Assembly: GCA_030040475.1 (NCBI GenBank)
Contig: JASHTQ010000577.1
Coordinates: 1 to 41,567 of the forward strand
From: Streptosporangiaceae bacterium
GTDB lineage: Bacteria; Actinomycetota; Actinomycetes; Streptosporangiales; Streptosporangiaceae
DNA length: 41,567 bases
Reading direction: 5' to 3'
Of this stretch, positions 32,233 to 39,714 are shown in pieces; position 1 is the stretch's first letter, and each line of letters opens with the position of its first letter. Below the pieces are notes generated by a model that had not been told where the DNA came from, did not search any database, and worked only from the letters and a program-made list of their open reading frames with translations. The translations under genes were made by a program, and so were the position numbers.

Positions 32233-33056
32233 TGGCCGCCGTGCAGGGTCCCCCGGCCCCCGGCCAGCCGGGTCAGGCGCTAGAGGGCCGGAACGTAAGC
32301 CACCGGTACGCTTCGCGCCGGGGGCTTGTCCTCGACAACGTCTCGCTGCGTGTCCGGCGGGGCGAGTTCGTATCGCTGGTGGGCTCGAGCGGCTGCGGTA
32401 AGACCACGTTCCTGTCGGTGCTGTGCGGCACGATCAAGCCCTCCAGGGGATCGGTCCTCGTCAACGGCAGGGACGTCACCGGGGTGCCCTCGACAGGTCG
32501 CGGGACGGTGTTCCAGAGCGACCGGCTCTTCCCGTGGCGGACGGCGCTGAAGAACGTGACGTTCCCCCTCGAGCTCGCCGGCGAGTCATCAAAGGTCGCC
32601 CGCCAGAAGGCTGTCGAGGTGCTGAAGCTCGTGGGCCTCGGCCAGCACATCGACGCTTACCCGAGCGAGCTCTCCGGTGGCATGCGCCAGCGGGTGAACG
32701 TGGCCAGGGCGCTTGTCGTCGAACCCGACTTCCTGCTCATGGACGAGCCGTTCGCGTCCCTGGACGCTCAGACGCGCGAGGTCATGCAGGTCGAGTTGCT
32801 CCGGATCCTGGGCAGTACGAGTGCCGGGGTGGTGTTCGTGACCCACCAGATCGACGAGGCCCTGCTGCTCTCGGATCGCGTGGTCGTCGTCGTCGCCAAC
32901 CCCGGGCGGATTGCCACCCAGATCACGGTCCCGTTCGAACGTCCCCGCGACCGCGGCATCAAGCGCAGCCCCGAGTTCCAGGCGCTGTCCGACGAGATCT
33001 GGAAGCAGATCGAGGGCGATGTGATGCGGGCCAGCGAGAGCGATGCCGATGCCTGA
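32232..33056 (+). CDS. ABC-transporter ATPase (SsuB/NitT-like)
   Basis: A 274-residue nucleotide-binding subunit: Walker A GSSGCGKTT, Q-loop TVFQSDRLFPWRT, signature LSGGMRQR, Walker B LLMDEPFASLD and H-loop VFVTHQIDEA. This is the nitrate/sulfonate/taurine importer branch. The start ATG 32232 shares its A with the permease stop, indicating coupled translation. An in-frame start at 32202 inside the permease is possible but less likely. Its 3' end overlaps the following M24 gene by 14 bp. Confidence 0.93.
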   Translation: MAAVQGPPAPGQPGQALEGRNVSHRYASRRGLVLDNVSLRVRRGEFVSLVGSSGCGKTTFLSVLCGTIKPSRGSVLVNGRDVTGVPSTGRGTVFQSDRLFPWRTALKNVTFPLELAGESSKVARQKAVEVLKLVGLGQHIDAYPSELSGGMRQRVNVARALVVEPDFLLMDEPFASLDAQTREVMQVELLRILGSTSAGVVFVTHQIDEALLLSDRVVVVVANPGRIATQITVPFERPRDRGIKRSPEFQALSDEIWKQIEGDVMRASESDADA

Positions 33057-34209
33057 ACGCGCCGCCGAGGGCAAGGCGAACACCTCCCAGCGGGTCCTGG
33101 CCCGGCTGGCCAAGACCAGGTCCTGGATGCGCGAGCGAGGGCTGGACCGGCTGTTCGTCTACTCCTATCGATCGTCGATGACCGCGTACTGGACCGGCTA
33201 CACGCCACGGCACAGCGTGACCAACGCCAGCCTGCTCGTGATCACCGACCGCGATGCCGTGCACATCACGCGGCTCCCGCTGCACATGGCGACGGCGGAA
33301 GGCGCCCAGGTGCCGATCCCGATAACCTGCGCGGCGTCCAACCGATGGGAAGTGGCGAGCGTCGCCGACCTCGCGGCCGCGGCCGCCGCCTGGCTGGACG
33401 ACGTGGGTTCGGCGGGAACGACCGGCTTTGCAGCCTATGGGCCGGAGGCGGGAATCTTCCGCGCGCTCGAAACGCGGTTCGGATCGGTGGCTGACATGTC
33501 GGCCGGCGTGGCGGAGTTCCTCGCGATCAAGGATGCGACCGAACTCGACAGCGTCCGTGCGGCCGCGGGTGTCGCGCAGGATGCGTTCGACGCCGGTTTC
33601 GGCGCGCTGCGCGTCGGCGGCACGGCTGGAGATGCTGTCGCGGCCGCTGAGCGGGTGCTGCGCGAGCGCGGCTCGTCGACATGGCACTGCTTCGCGGGCG
33701 GGACGGATGTCGCGGGCCGGACGCTGCTGCAGCCGACCAGCACGATTCTTTCCCCCGGCGACCGGGTGTACCTGGAGGTCATCCCGGACATCGAGTCGTT
33801 CTGCCCGGAAGTCGCCTCGGCCATTTACATGGGCTACGTCCCGCTGGGCCTGACCGAGGCGGACAGCCTCGTGGAGTACGCGCTCGGGCAGGCCGTGAGC
33901 AGGATGAATTCGCGCATGTCGTTCGCCGACTTGTTCGCGGTGATGATGACCCCGCTCGAGGACGCCGGGTATTCGCGTAACACGATCACCAGGCTCGGTC
34001 ACGGCACGGGCATCGACAACATCGAGCTGCCCGAGTACATCGCCGCCGATGACGAGCGGCTGCTCGGCGACGGCCGGATCATTTCCATCCACCCGAACCT
34101 GAACAGCGACGACTTCGGCCATCTCGTGCGCGGCGGCACGGTTATCGTGCGTGCCGATGACTGTGAGCCTCTCTTCCGGCTTCCGGCCGGGCCGCTGGTC
34201 GCGACCTGA
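33043..34209 (+). CDS. M24-fold (creatinase-like) protein lacking most metal ligands, copy D
   Basis: A 388-residue close paralogue of copy A (15736-16875). Shared stretches include YWTGYTPRHSVTNASLLVIT, VIPDIESFCPEV and RLGHGTGIDNIELPEYI. The five ligand positions read Glu245, Glu256 (11 apart), His320, His350 and Gly; the HE histidine is Ile327; His216 lies in STWHCF. Its start overlaps the ATPase gene, so it is made together with the importer, which argues that it acts on the imported compound. ATG 33049 is an alternative start. It ends the locus on the right, as copy A ends it on the left. Confidence 0.88.
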   Translation: MPMPERAAEGKANTSQRVLARLAKTRSWMRERGLDRLFVYSYRSSMTAYWTGYTPRHSVTNASLLVITDRDAVHITRLPLHMATAEGAQVPIPITCAASNRWEVASVADLAAAAAAWLDDVGSAGTTGFAAYGPEAGIFRALETRFGSVADMSAGVAEFLAIKDATELDSVRAAAGVAQDAFDAGFGALRVGGTAGDAVAAAERVLRERGSSTWHCFAGGTDVAGRTLLQPTSTILSPGDRVYLEVIPDIESFCPEVASAIYMGYVPLGLTEADSLVEYALGQAVSRMNSRMSFADLFAVMMTPLEDAGYSRNTITRLGHGTGIDNIELPEYIAADDERLLGDGRIISIHPNLNSDDFGHLVRGGTVIVRADDCEPLFRLPAGPLVAT

Positions 34210-34240
34210 CCACCAGCCCGCACGTGGCTGGGCCGGGTGC

Positions 34241-35647
34241 TCAGCGGGAGAGGATGTATTCCAGCATGCGCAGCGCGGCCGGCAGGTCGGCGGCGCTGAC
34301 CGCGCCGAATCCGATCAGCAGACCCGACTGCGCCGGGCCCGCGTGGAAGCAGTCGCGCAGCCCGGACAGGGCGATGCCGGCCCCGGTCGCGTCCTGCAGC
34401 ACCTCGTCCTCGTCGAGCCCTCCCCGCAGGACGGCGGCGACGTGCAGCCCGGCGTTCGGGGCGCGGGCCTCCAGGCGGCCGGCCAGCGGCCCGGCGAGCG
34501 CCTCGGCGAGCATGTGGTAGCGCTCGGCGTAGCCGCGCTTGCTGCGCCGGATGTGCTTGTCGAGCAGGCCGTCCTCGATGAAGCCGGCCAGCGCGGTCTG
34601 CATGGCGGTCGGCGGATGCCAGTCGATGAGCTGGCGGAGCGCGGCAATCGGCTCGGCAAGCGGCTGGGGCACGACGGTGAAGCCGAGGCGGATCGACGGG
34701 GAGAACGTCTTGGAGAACGAGCCCACGTACACCACCCGGCCGTTCGCGTCGAGTGCCTGGAGCGGCTCGAGCGGCCGGTCGACGTAGCGGAATTCGGTGT
34801 CGTAGTCGTCTTCGATGATCGCCGCGTCGTGCCGCTGCGCCCAGCGCAGCAGAGCCCGGCGCCGCGGCGTCGACATCGTCATGCCGAGCGGGTATTGATG
34901 CGAGGGCGTGACGTAGACGATGCGCGCCGCCGGCGGCAGCAGATCCACGACCAGGCCCTGGTCATCGACGGGCACGCCTGCGACCCTCGCGCCCAGGGCG
35001 GAAAACAGGCGCCTGACCGGAACGTACCCGGGGTCCTCGATCGCGACCGTGTCGCCTGGCTCGAGCAGGACCCGGGCCACCAGGTCGATGGCATGCTGGG
35101 CGCCGCAGGTGATCACGACCGTGTCTTCGGCGGCCGCGACCGACCGCGACCTGGCCACCCACCCGGCGATGGCCCGCCGCAGCCTGGCCCGCCCGGCGGG
35201 GTCACCGTACTCCCGGTGCTCGGCGGCAACCGCGGCGGCGACCCGGCGGCGCCACAGCACGGCAGGGAACAGCGAGAGGTCGGGCAGGCCGGGCCGCAGG
35301 TCGAACCGGCAGCCGCCGGGGGGCGGCCGGAAGTACGGGGACCAGCCGGCGAACCGGCGGCCCGGGCGCAGGGCCGTGGCCGGGTCCGCCCGGATGGGCC
35401 GGGCCGGGACCGCGGCTGCCACCGTGCTGCCGCCGCCGGCGCGCCCCACCGCGTAGCCCTCGGCCACCAGCCGGCCGTACGCGGTCGTCACCGTGTGCCT
35501 GGACACGCCGAGCTCGCCGGCCAGCTGGCGACTCGGGGTGAGCTGGTCCCCCGGCAGCAGCCGCCCCACGGTGATCGCGCCGCGTAGCTGCTCGTACAGC
35601 TGGCCGGCCAGCGGCTGGTCCGCGGCCGGATCGAGAAACAGGTCCAA
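34241..35647 (-). CDS. MocR/PdxR-type regulator (GntR helix-turn-helix fused to aminotransferase fold)
   Basis: A 468-residue fusion. Residues about 10-75 form a GntR winged helix (LYEQLRGAITVGRLLPGDQL, GELGVSRHTVTTAYGRLV). About 110-460 is a fold-type-I aminotransferase domain, with Lys313 in GSFSKTFSPSIRLGF binding PLP and EDDYDTEFRY supplying the pyridine-nitrogen Asp. Members sense PLP or an amine and regulate vitamin B6, GABA or related genes. The start is TTG 35647: an in-frame stop lies just upstream and no ATG or GTG fits. Repeats at 35641-35698 overlap the leader and suggest autoregulation. No B6 genes lie beside it. Confidence 0.9.
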   Translation of the reverse strand: MDLFLDPAADQPLAGQLYEQLRGAITVGRLLPGDQLTPSRQLAGELGVSRHTVTTAYGRLVAEGYAVGRAGGGSTVAAAVPARPIRADPATALRPGRRFAGWSPYFRPPPGGCRFDLRPGLPDLSLFPAVLWRRRVAAAVAAEHREYGDPAGRARLRRAIAGWVARSRSVAAAEDTVVITCGAQHAIDLVARVLLEPGDTVAIEDPGYVPVRRLFSALGARVAGVPVDDQGLVVDLLPPAARIVYVTPSHQYPLGMTMSTPRRRALLRWAQRHDAAIIEDDYDTEFRYVDRPLEPLQALDANGRVVYVGSFSKTFSPSIRLGFTVVPQPLAEPIAALRQLIDWHPPTAMQTALAGFIEDGLLDKHIRRSKRGYAERYHMLAEALAGPLAGRLEARAPNAGLHVAAVLRGGLDEDEVLQDATGAGIALSGLRDCFHAGPAQSGLLIGFGAVSAADLPAALRMLEYILSR

Positions 35648-35664
35648 TGGGGTCGAATCCCGTC

Positions 35665-35695
35665 AACTTGGTACGGCCAGACAGTACCAACTTGG
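35665..35695. promoter_or_regulatory. Repeat cluster upstream of the MocR gene, probable operator
   Basis: AACTTGG occurs at 35665-35671 and again at 35689-35695, a direct repeat 24 bp apart. TTGGTAC (35668-35674) and GTACCAA (35684-35690) form an inverted repeat with a 9-bp spacer. MocR proteins are known to bind direct repeats in their own promoters. The inverted partner GGTCCAA/TTGGACC (35641-35647, 35692-35698) reaches the start codon. Confidence 0.6.
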
Positions 35696-35824
35696 ACCTC
35701 GACGGCAAACCATCGGCTTCATATGGTGATCGGGTGCGGGTCGGGCGGGACCGCCTGCAGAACGACACGGGGGAGCGTTCCCGCCCGTCCCGCGCTGACC
35801 CGCGAGCCCCCGGATCGGTAACCG

Positions 35825-37234
35825 TCAGTAGGCGCGGCCGACCACGGCAACCAGGCCGGGCTCGTCCTCGGAGTCGGGCAGGCCGCCGTCGGCACGCAGC
35901 AGGCAGCGCACGGTGATGCCCTCGGCGTTCAGCTCGGCCTCGCCCGCCGGGCCGACCGCGGCCCACGGCAGCGTGGCCCAGCCGGCGCCGGCCGCCTCGA
36001 TCGCCTCGGCAACAGAGGTCACCTCGGCCGTATGCCCCAGACGGAACGCGAGCGCCTCCGCGTACAGCGCCTCCTGGTCGGCCTCGAGCGCCGACGTCAC
36101 CAGGCTCACCACGCCGTCGATCGGGACCTGGGCCTTCTCCCCGGTCACCCGGCGCACCAGCACCACCCGGCTCGCCGCGATGTCGCGGGGCCCGACCTCG
36201 ATGCGCACCGGGTAGCCCTTGAGCTCGGCGTCGATCGCGCGGCGGCCGAACGGCACGTCGGCTCGCTCGTCGAGCATGGCGCGGACGCCGGCGCCGTGCA
36301 GCGCGGCCGTCAGCTTGCGCGCGGCCTCGGCGACGCCGTTGCCCTCCTTCACCACCAGGACGGCGGCCTGCACCGGGGCCAGCCGGGGCGGCACCCGAAG
36401 CCCGAAGTCGTCGCCGTGCGCCATGATGACCCCGCCGATGAGCCGGGTCGTGATGCCCCACGAGGTGGTCCACGCCAGCTCACGCCGGCCGGCCGCGTCC
36501 AGGTAGGAGATCCCGAACACGCGCGCGAAGTTCTGGCCGAGCTCGTGGCTGGTGCCCATCTGCAGCGCCTTGCCGTCCCCCATCATCGCCTCGAGCGTGT
36601 AGGTCGACGTGGCGCCGGCGAAGCGCTCCCTGACGGTCTTGCGGCCCACGACGACCGGCATGCCCAGGACGTTGACCAGCACATCCCGGTAAACGTCGTG
36701 CAAGATCCTGCGGGCGTAACCGCGGGCATCCGCCTCGCTGGCGTGCGCCGTGTGGCCCTCCTGCCAGAGGAACTCGGTGGTCCGCAGGAACAGGCGGGGC
36801 CGCAGCTCCCAGCGCACCACGTTGGACCACTGGTTGAGCAGCAGCGGCAGGTCGCGGTAGCTCTCCACCCACCTGGCCATCGACTCGCCGATGACGGTCT
36901 CGCTGGTGGGCCGGATGACCAGCGGCTCCTCCAGCTGCTTGCCGCCGCCGATGGTGACCACCGCCAGTTCGGGGCTGAACCCCTCGACGTGCTCGGCCTC
37001 CCGCCGCAGGTAGGACTCGGGGATGAGGAGCGGGAAGTACGCGTTCGCCGCGCCGGCCGCCTTGATCCGGTCGTCAAGCTCGCGCTGCATCCGCTCCCAC
37101 AGCGCGTAACCGGCAGGCCTGATCACCATCGAACCGCGAGCAGGCCCGTTCTCGGCCAGCTCGGCCTTGGCGATCACGTCCTGATACCAGCGCGGGAAGT
37201 CCACGTCCCGCGGAGTCAACAGCGCCTTTGCCAC
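35825..37234 (-). CDS. proS: Prolyl-tRNA synthetase
   Basis: A 469-residue class-II synthetase of the archaeal/eukaryotic-like (ProS type 3) form, which lacks the bacterial editing insert. Recognisable parts: LTPRDVDFPRWYQDVIAKAE, GSMVIRPAGYALWERMQREL, the substrate loop RPTSETVIGES, motif 2 NVVRWELRPRLFLRTTEFLW with QEGHTAH, and the C-terminal anticodon-binding domain. It charges tRNA-Pro in the cytoplasm. The start is GTG 37234, right behind GGAGG, a tight spacing. It lies 22 bp downstream of the MFS gene on the same strand and may be read from the same promoter. Confidence 0.95.
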   Translation of the reverse strand: MAKALLTPRDVDFPRWYQDVIAKAELAENGPARGSMVIRPAGYALWERMQRELDDRIKAAGAANAYFPLLIPESYLRREAEHVEGFSPELAVVTIGGGKQLEEPLVIRPTSETVIGESMARWVESYRDLPLLLNQWSNVVRWELRPRLFLRTTEFLWQEGHTAHASEADARGYARRILHDVYRDVLVNVLGMPVVVGRKTVRERFAGATSTYTLEAMMGDGKALQMGTSHELGQNFARVFGISYLDAAGRRELAWTTSWGITTRLIGGVIMAHGDDFGLRVPPRLAPVQAAVLVVKEGNGVAEAARKLTAALHGAGVRAMLDERADVPFGRRAIDAELKGYPVRIEVGPRDIAASRVVLVRRVTGEKAQVPIDGVVSLVTSALEADQEALYAEALAFRLGHTAEVTSVAEAIEAAGAGWATLPWAAVGPAGEAELNAEGITVRCLLRADGGLPDSEDEPGLVAVVGRAY

Positions 37235-37256
37235 GCCTCCGATGGTATTCAGGCCG

Positions 37257-38567
37257 TTAGGTCGCGGTGGCGGAAGGGGCGGTTGCGGGGGGAGCCGGCT
37301 GCGCGGGCTGCTCCGGTTCGGGTGCCGCGGGCCGCGCCCGGTACCGGGCGAAGGCGGGCAGCGCCAGGCCGATGACGATCGCGCCGGCGATCGTGATCAG
37401 GCCGCCGGACAGCGCGCTGATCGTCGGCGAGGTGAGCGACCCCAGCGCGCCAGCCTCCAGGTTGCCGAGCTGCCCTCCGCTCGCGCCGACGACGTAGTCC
37501 GCGGCGGTGACCCGGCCGCGGAACTCCTCCGGCGTCGTCTGCTGCACGATCGTGCCGCGGAACACGACCGTGAACACGTCCGCCGCGCCCGCCACCGCGA
37601 GCATGGTGAGCGTCAGCCACAGGGTCCTGGCGACCGCGAACCCGGCGAAGCCCGCGCCCCAGATCGCGACCGCCCAGAGCATCGCCCGGCCCTGCCTGGT
37701 GATGTGCCCGACCGGGCCTGACAGCGCCCCGCTGATCAGGCCGCCGACCCCGATCGCCGCGGTGAACAGGCCGAGCGTGCGCGGGTCGCCGCCGAAGCGT
37801 TCGGCGTTGATGGCCGGGAACAGCGCGACGGGCAGCCCGAAGATGGTCGCGTTGATGTCGGCGAGGAACGCGCCGATCAGCACCGTGTTGCGGCCGATGT
37901 ACCGGATCCCCGCGGCGACCGCGCGCGGTCCGGGCCGCGCGGCCGCGGTTCGCCTGGGCAGCCTGGGCAGCCGGGCCCGCCCGTAGATGGAGAACGCGAA
38001 GCTGACCGTGTCCACCAGGTAGCAGCCGCGCAGCCCGAGGGCGGGCACCGCGGTGATCAGGCCGGCCAGCGCCGGGCCCACGGCCAGCATGATCTGGAAG
38101 GTGAGCCGCTGCAGCGCCAGGCCGGCCGGCACCCGGTCGGCCGGGAGCAGGGCCGAGACGAGCGTCCGCCGCACCGGGGCGCCGACCGCGCTTGCCGAGG
38201 ACGACAGCGCGACCAGCACGTACAGCAGCCACACCGAGCGCAGCCCGGCGAACGCCTGCGCGGCCAGCCCGGCCGAGACGGCCGCGCTGCAGCCGCTGGT
38301 CACCAGGATGAGCGTGCGCCGGTCGACGGCGTCCGCGAAGGCGCCGCCGAGCAGCCCGATGGTGACCGTCGGGACGAGCTGGGCCACCCCGATCGCGCCG
38401 ACCGCCAGCGACGAGCGGGTGATGTCGAAGACCTGCAGCGGCACGGCGAACATGGTCAGCGCCGCGCCGACCGACGACAGCGTGGTGCCCACCCACAGCC
38501 GGCGGAAATCGGGGAACTCGCGCAGCGGGCTGACATCCGCAAGCAGCCGCCGTGCCCGTGCCGTCAT
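37257..38567 (-). CDS. MFS transporter (MFS_3 / enterobactin-exporter-like)
   Basis: A 436-residue 12-helix exporter. N-terminal FPDFRRLWVGTTLSSVGAAL, motif A-like GLLGGAFADAVDRR and ADINATIFGLPVALFPAINA are typical of the MFS_3 group. The start at ATG 38567 follows AAGGAGCGGG; the open frame reaches further upstream through the operator and should not be used. It is divergent from the MarR gene at 38665 across a strong inverted repeat, the classic layout of a repressor and its efflux pump. Substrate unknown. Confidence 0.9.
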   Translation of the reverse strand: MTARARRLLADVSPLREFPDFRRLWVGTTLSSVGAALTMFAVPLQVFDITRSSLAVGAIGVAQLVPTVTIGLLGGAFADAVDRRTLILVTSGCSAAVSAGLAAQAFAGLRSVWLLYVLVALSSSASAVGAPVRRTLVSALLPADRVPAGLALQRLTFQIMLAVGPALAGLITAVPALGLRGCYLVDTVSFAFSIYGRARLPRLPRRTAAARPGPRAVAAGIRYIGRNTVLIGAFLADINATIFGLPVALFPAINAERFGGDPRTLGLFTAAIGVGGLISGALSGPVGHITRQGRAMLWAVAIWGAGFAGFAVARTLWLTLTMLAVAGAADVFTVVFRGTIVQQTTPEEFRGRVTAADYVVGASGGQLGNLEAGALGSLTSPTISALSGGLITIAGAIVIGLALPAFARYRARPAAPEPEQPAQPAPPATAPSATAT

Positions 38568-38603
38568 CTTCCCGCTCCTTGCCCCGTGCCGTCGCCCCGA
38601 TTC

Positions 38604-38653
38604 AACAGTACTTGTATAAGCTCTGTTGTAACAGTACTTATACAAGTGCTGTT
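38604..38653. promoter_or_regulatory. 17-bp inverted repeat between divergent MFS and MarR genes (operator)
   Basis: AACAGTACTTGTATAAG at 38604-38620 and CTTATACAAGTGCTGTT at 38637-38653 are reverse complements with one mismatch, separated by 16 bp. Each arm contains a smaller ACTT-N4-AAG(T/C) palindrome, so two MarR dimers could bind. It lies 11 bp before the MarR start and 36 bp before the exporter start, covering both promoters. Confidence 0.75.
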
Positions 38654-38664
38654 AGAATGCGCAG

Positions 38665-39165
38665 GTGACCGTGGACAGGCCGGCCGATCCGACCGTGCAG
38701 GGCAACTGGCGGCCGATGCGGCTGCTGCAGGCGGCGATGGACGCCGACATCGCCAGGGCGTACGCCGAGGCGGGGATCACCGGGCTCAAGCCGAGCATGG
38801 TGATGGAACTGCTCAGGCTGCACGCCCGCGGCCCGATGACGATCACCGAGCTTGCCGAGTCCGTGCAGCGCACCCACTCGGCCACCAGCCAGAAGGTGGC
38901 CGCGATGCGGGCGGCCGGCCTGGTCCGCACGACCACCGGCGCCGACGCACGCACCAGGAAGATCGTCCTGACCGCCAAGGCCAGGCGGATCATCCGCAAG
39001 CTCGCCGCCGAATGGCGCGCCACCGAGGCCGCGATAGCCGACCTGGAAGCCGAGATCCCCTACCCGCTCACCAGGGTCGTGACCGACATCGAGGCCGCGC
39101 TGCGCCGCAAGCCCTTCTACGACCGGATCTCGGAAAAGCTAGCCGCCGACCCCGACTGGAAATAG
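38665..39165 (+). CDS. MarR-family transcriptional regulator
   Basis: A 166-residue winged-helix regulator starting at GTG 38665. It has a helical dimer segment (LLQAAMDADIARAYAEAGIT), LKPSMVMELLRLHARGPMTI, the recognition region LAESVQRTHSATSQKVAAMR and the wing LVRTTTGADARTRKIVLTAK. It probably represses itself and the divergent MFS exporter through the inverted repeat at 38604-38653. The start has no clear ribosome-binding site and may be read from a leaderless or very short-leader transcript. Confidence 0.9.
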   Translation: MTVDRPADPTVQGNWRPMRLLQAAMDADIARAYAEAGITGLKPSMVMELLRLHARGPMTITELAESVQRTHSATSQKVAAMRAAGLVRTTTGADARTRKIVLTAKARRIIRKLAAEWRATEAAIADLEAEIPYPLTRVVTDIEAALRRKPFYDRISEKLAADPDWK

Positions 39166-39375
39166 CCCCCGCCGCGCCCCCGCGCCCGCCGTCGCCCGCG
39201 CCCCACACGCCATTCCGCTCTCACGGACACCACCAGCCGCCTCCCTACACAGGGCGTGTGCCGCCAGCTCCCCTCTTCGGTACCCGCTTGATCCCGCCAC
39301 GGCCACCAGACCTGGTGCCAGTGTGGCGCTGAGCGGCTTGCGGTGCAGCCGGTGCATCCGGGCCGCGCCCCGAGG

Positions 39376-39431
39376 GGAATGAAACCCCGGTTTCACGACC
39401 ACCCAGGGTGCTGAAACCCGGGTTTCATTCC
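39376..39431. repeat. Two adjacent palindromes forming a larger inverted repeat
   Basis: TGAAACCCCGGTTTCA (39380-39395) has perfect 7-bp arms; TGAAACCCGGGTTTCA (39412-39427) is a perfect 16-bp palindrome. Together the outer arms GGAATGAAACCC (39376-39387) and GGGTTTCATTCC (39420-39431) are exact reverse complements, so the pair can fold alone or as one long stem. Could be a double operator, a cruciform or a dispersed repeat element. Confidence 0.7.
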
Positions 39432-39457
39432 GCAGCGGCGGGTTTGCCCAGCCGCCT

Positions 39458-39547
39458 CGCTTGGGGGCGCGTGCGCGCACGGGGCGCTTGGGGGCGCGTG
39501 CGCGCACGGGGCGGGGGGGTGCGAGAGGCGGGGGGTGCGAGAGGCGG
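39458..39547. repeat. GC-rich tandem duplications (27-bp and 16-bp units)
   Basis: An exact 27-bp unit containing GGGGGCGCGTGCGCGCAC is present twice (39458-39484, 39485-39511). It is followed by a 16-bp unit containing GGGTGCGAGAGGCGG, twice (about 39516-39547). GTGCGCGCAC inside the first unit is itself palindromic. Confidence 0.75.
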
Positions 39548-39714
39548 GGGTAAGGGGGGCCGCACCGGGCTGAGGGGCGATTGCCGGGGCGCGCACCACG
39601 GCTCGTTCTGCTCAAATTTTTCCCGAACGGGAGGTGGTGCTTGGGCTGGGTCCCTGGCTGGGTGCGGGTGGCGCGACGCATATCGTGGTGGCGAGCGGAA
39701 TCCGGACCCGAGGG

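Larger units (their letters stand above)
39166..39714. other. Repeat-rich intergenic region
   Basis: No gene is credible here; the open frames are low-complexity Pro/Arg translations. It holds a pair of palindromes (39376-39431), a 27-bp perfect tandem duplication and a 16-bp tandem duplication (39458-39547). Confidence 0.6.

Noticed and set aside
14961..34209. Ectoine or hydroxyectoine degradation locus
   Set aside because: An M24-type ectoine hydrolase would fit, but the typical deacetylase, ornithine-cyclodeaminase-like and MocR/AsnC partners are not in the block, and a molybdenum hydroxylase is not part of that route.
36032..37375. 447-codon plus-strand frame opposite prolyl-tRNA synthetase
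   Set aside because: Shadow of a well-conserved gene; no domain or signal visible.
39458..39547. CRISPR-like repeats
   Set aside because: Only two copies of each unit, placed head to tail without spacers; no cas genes.
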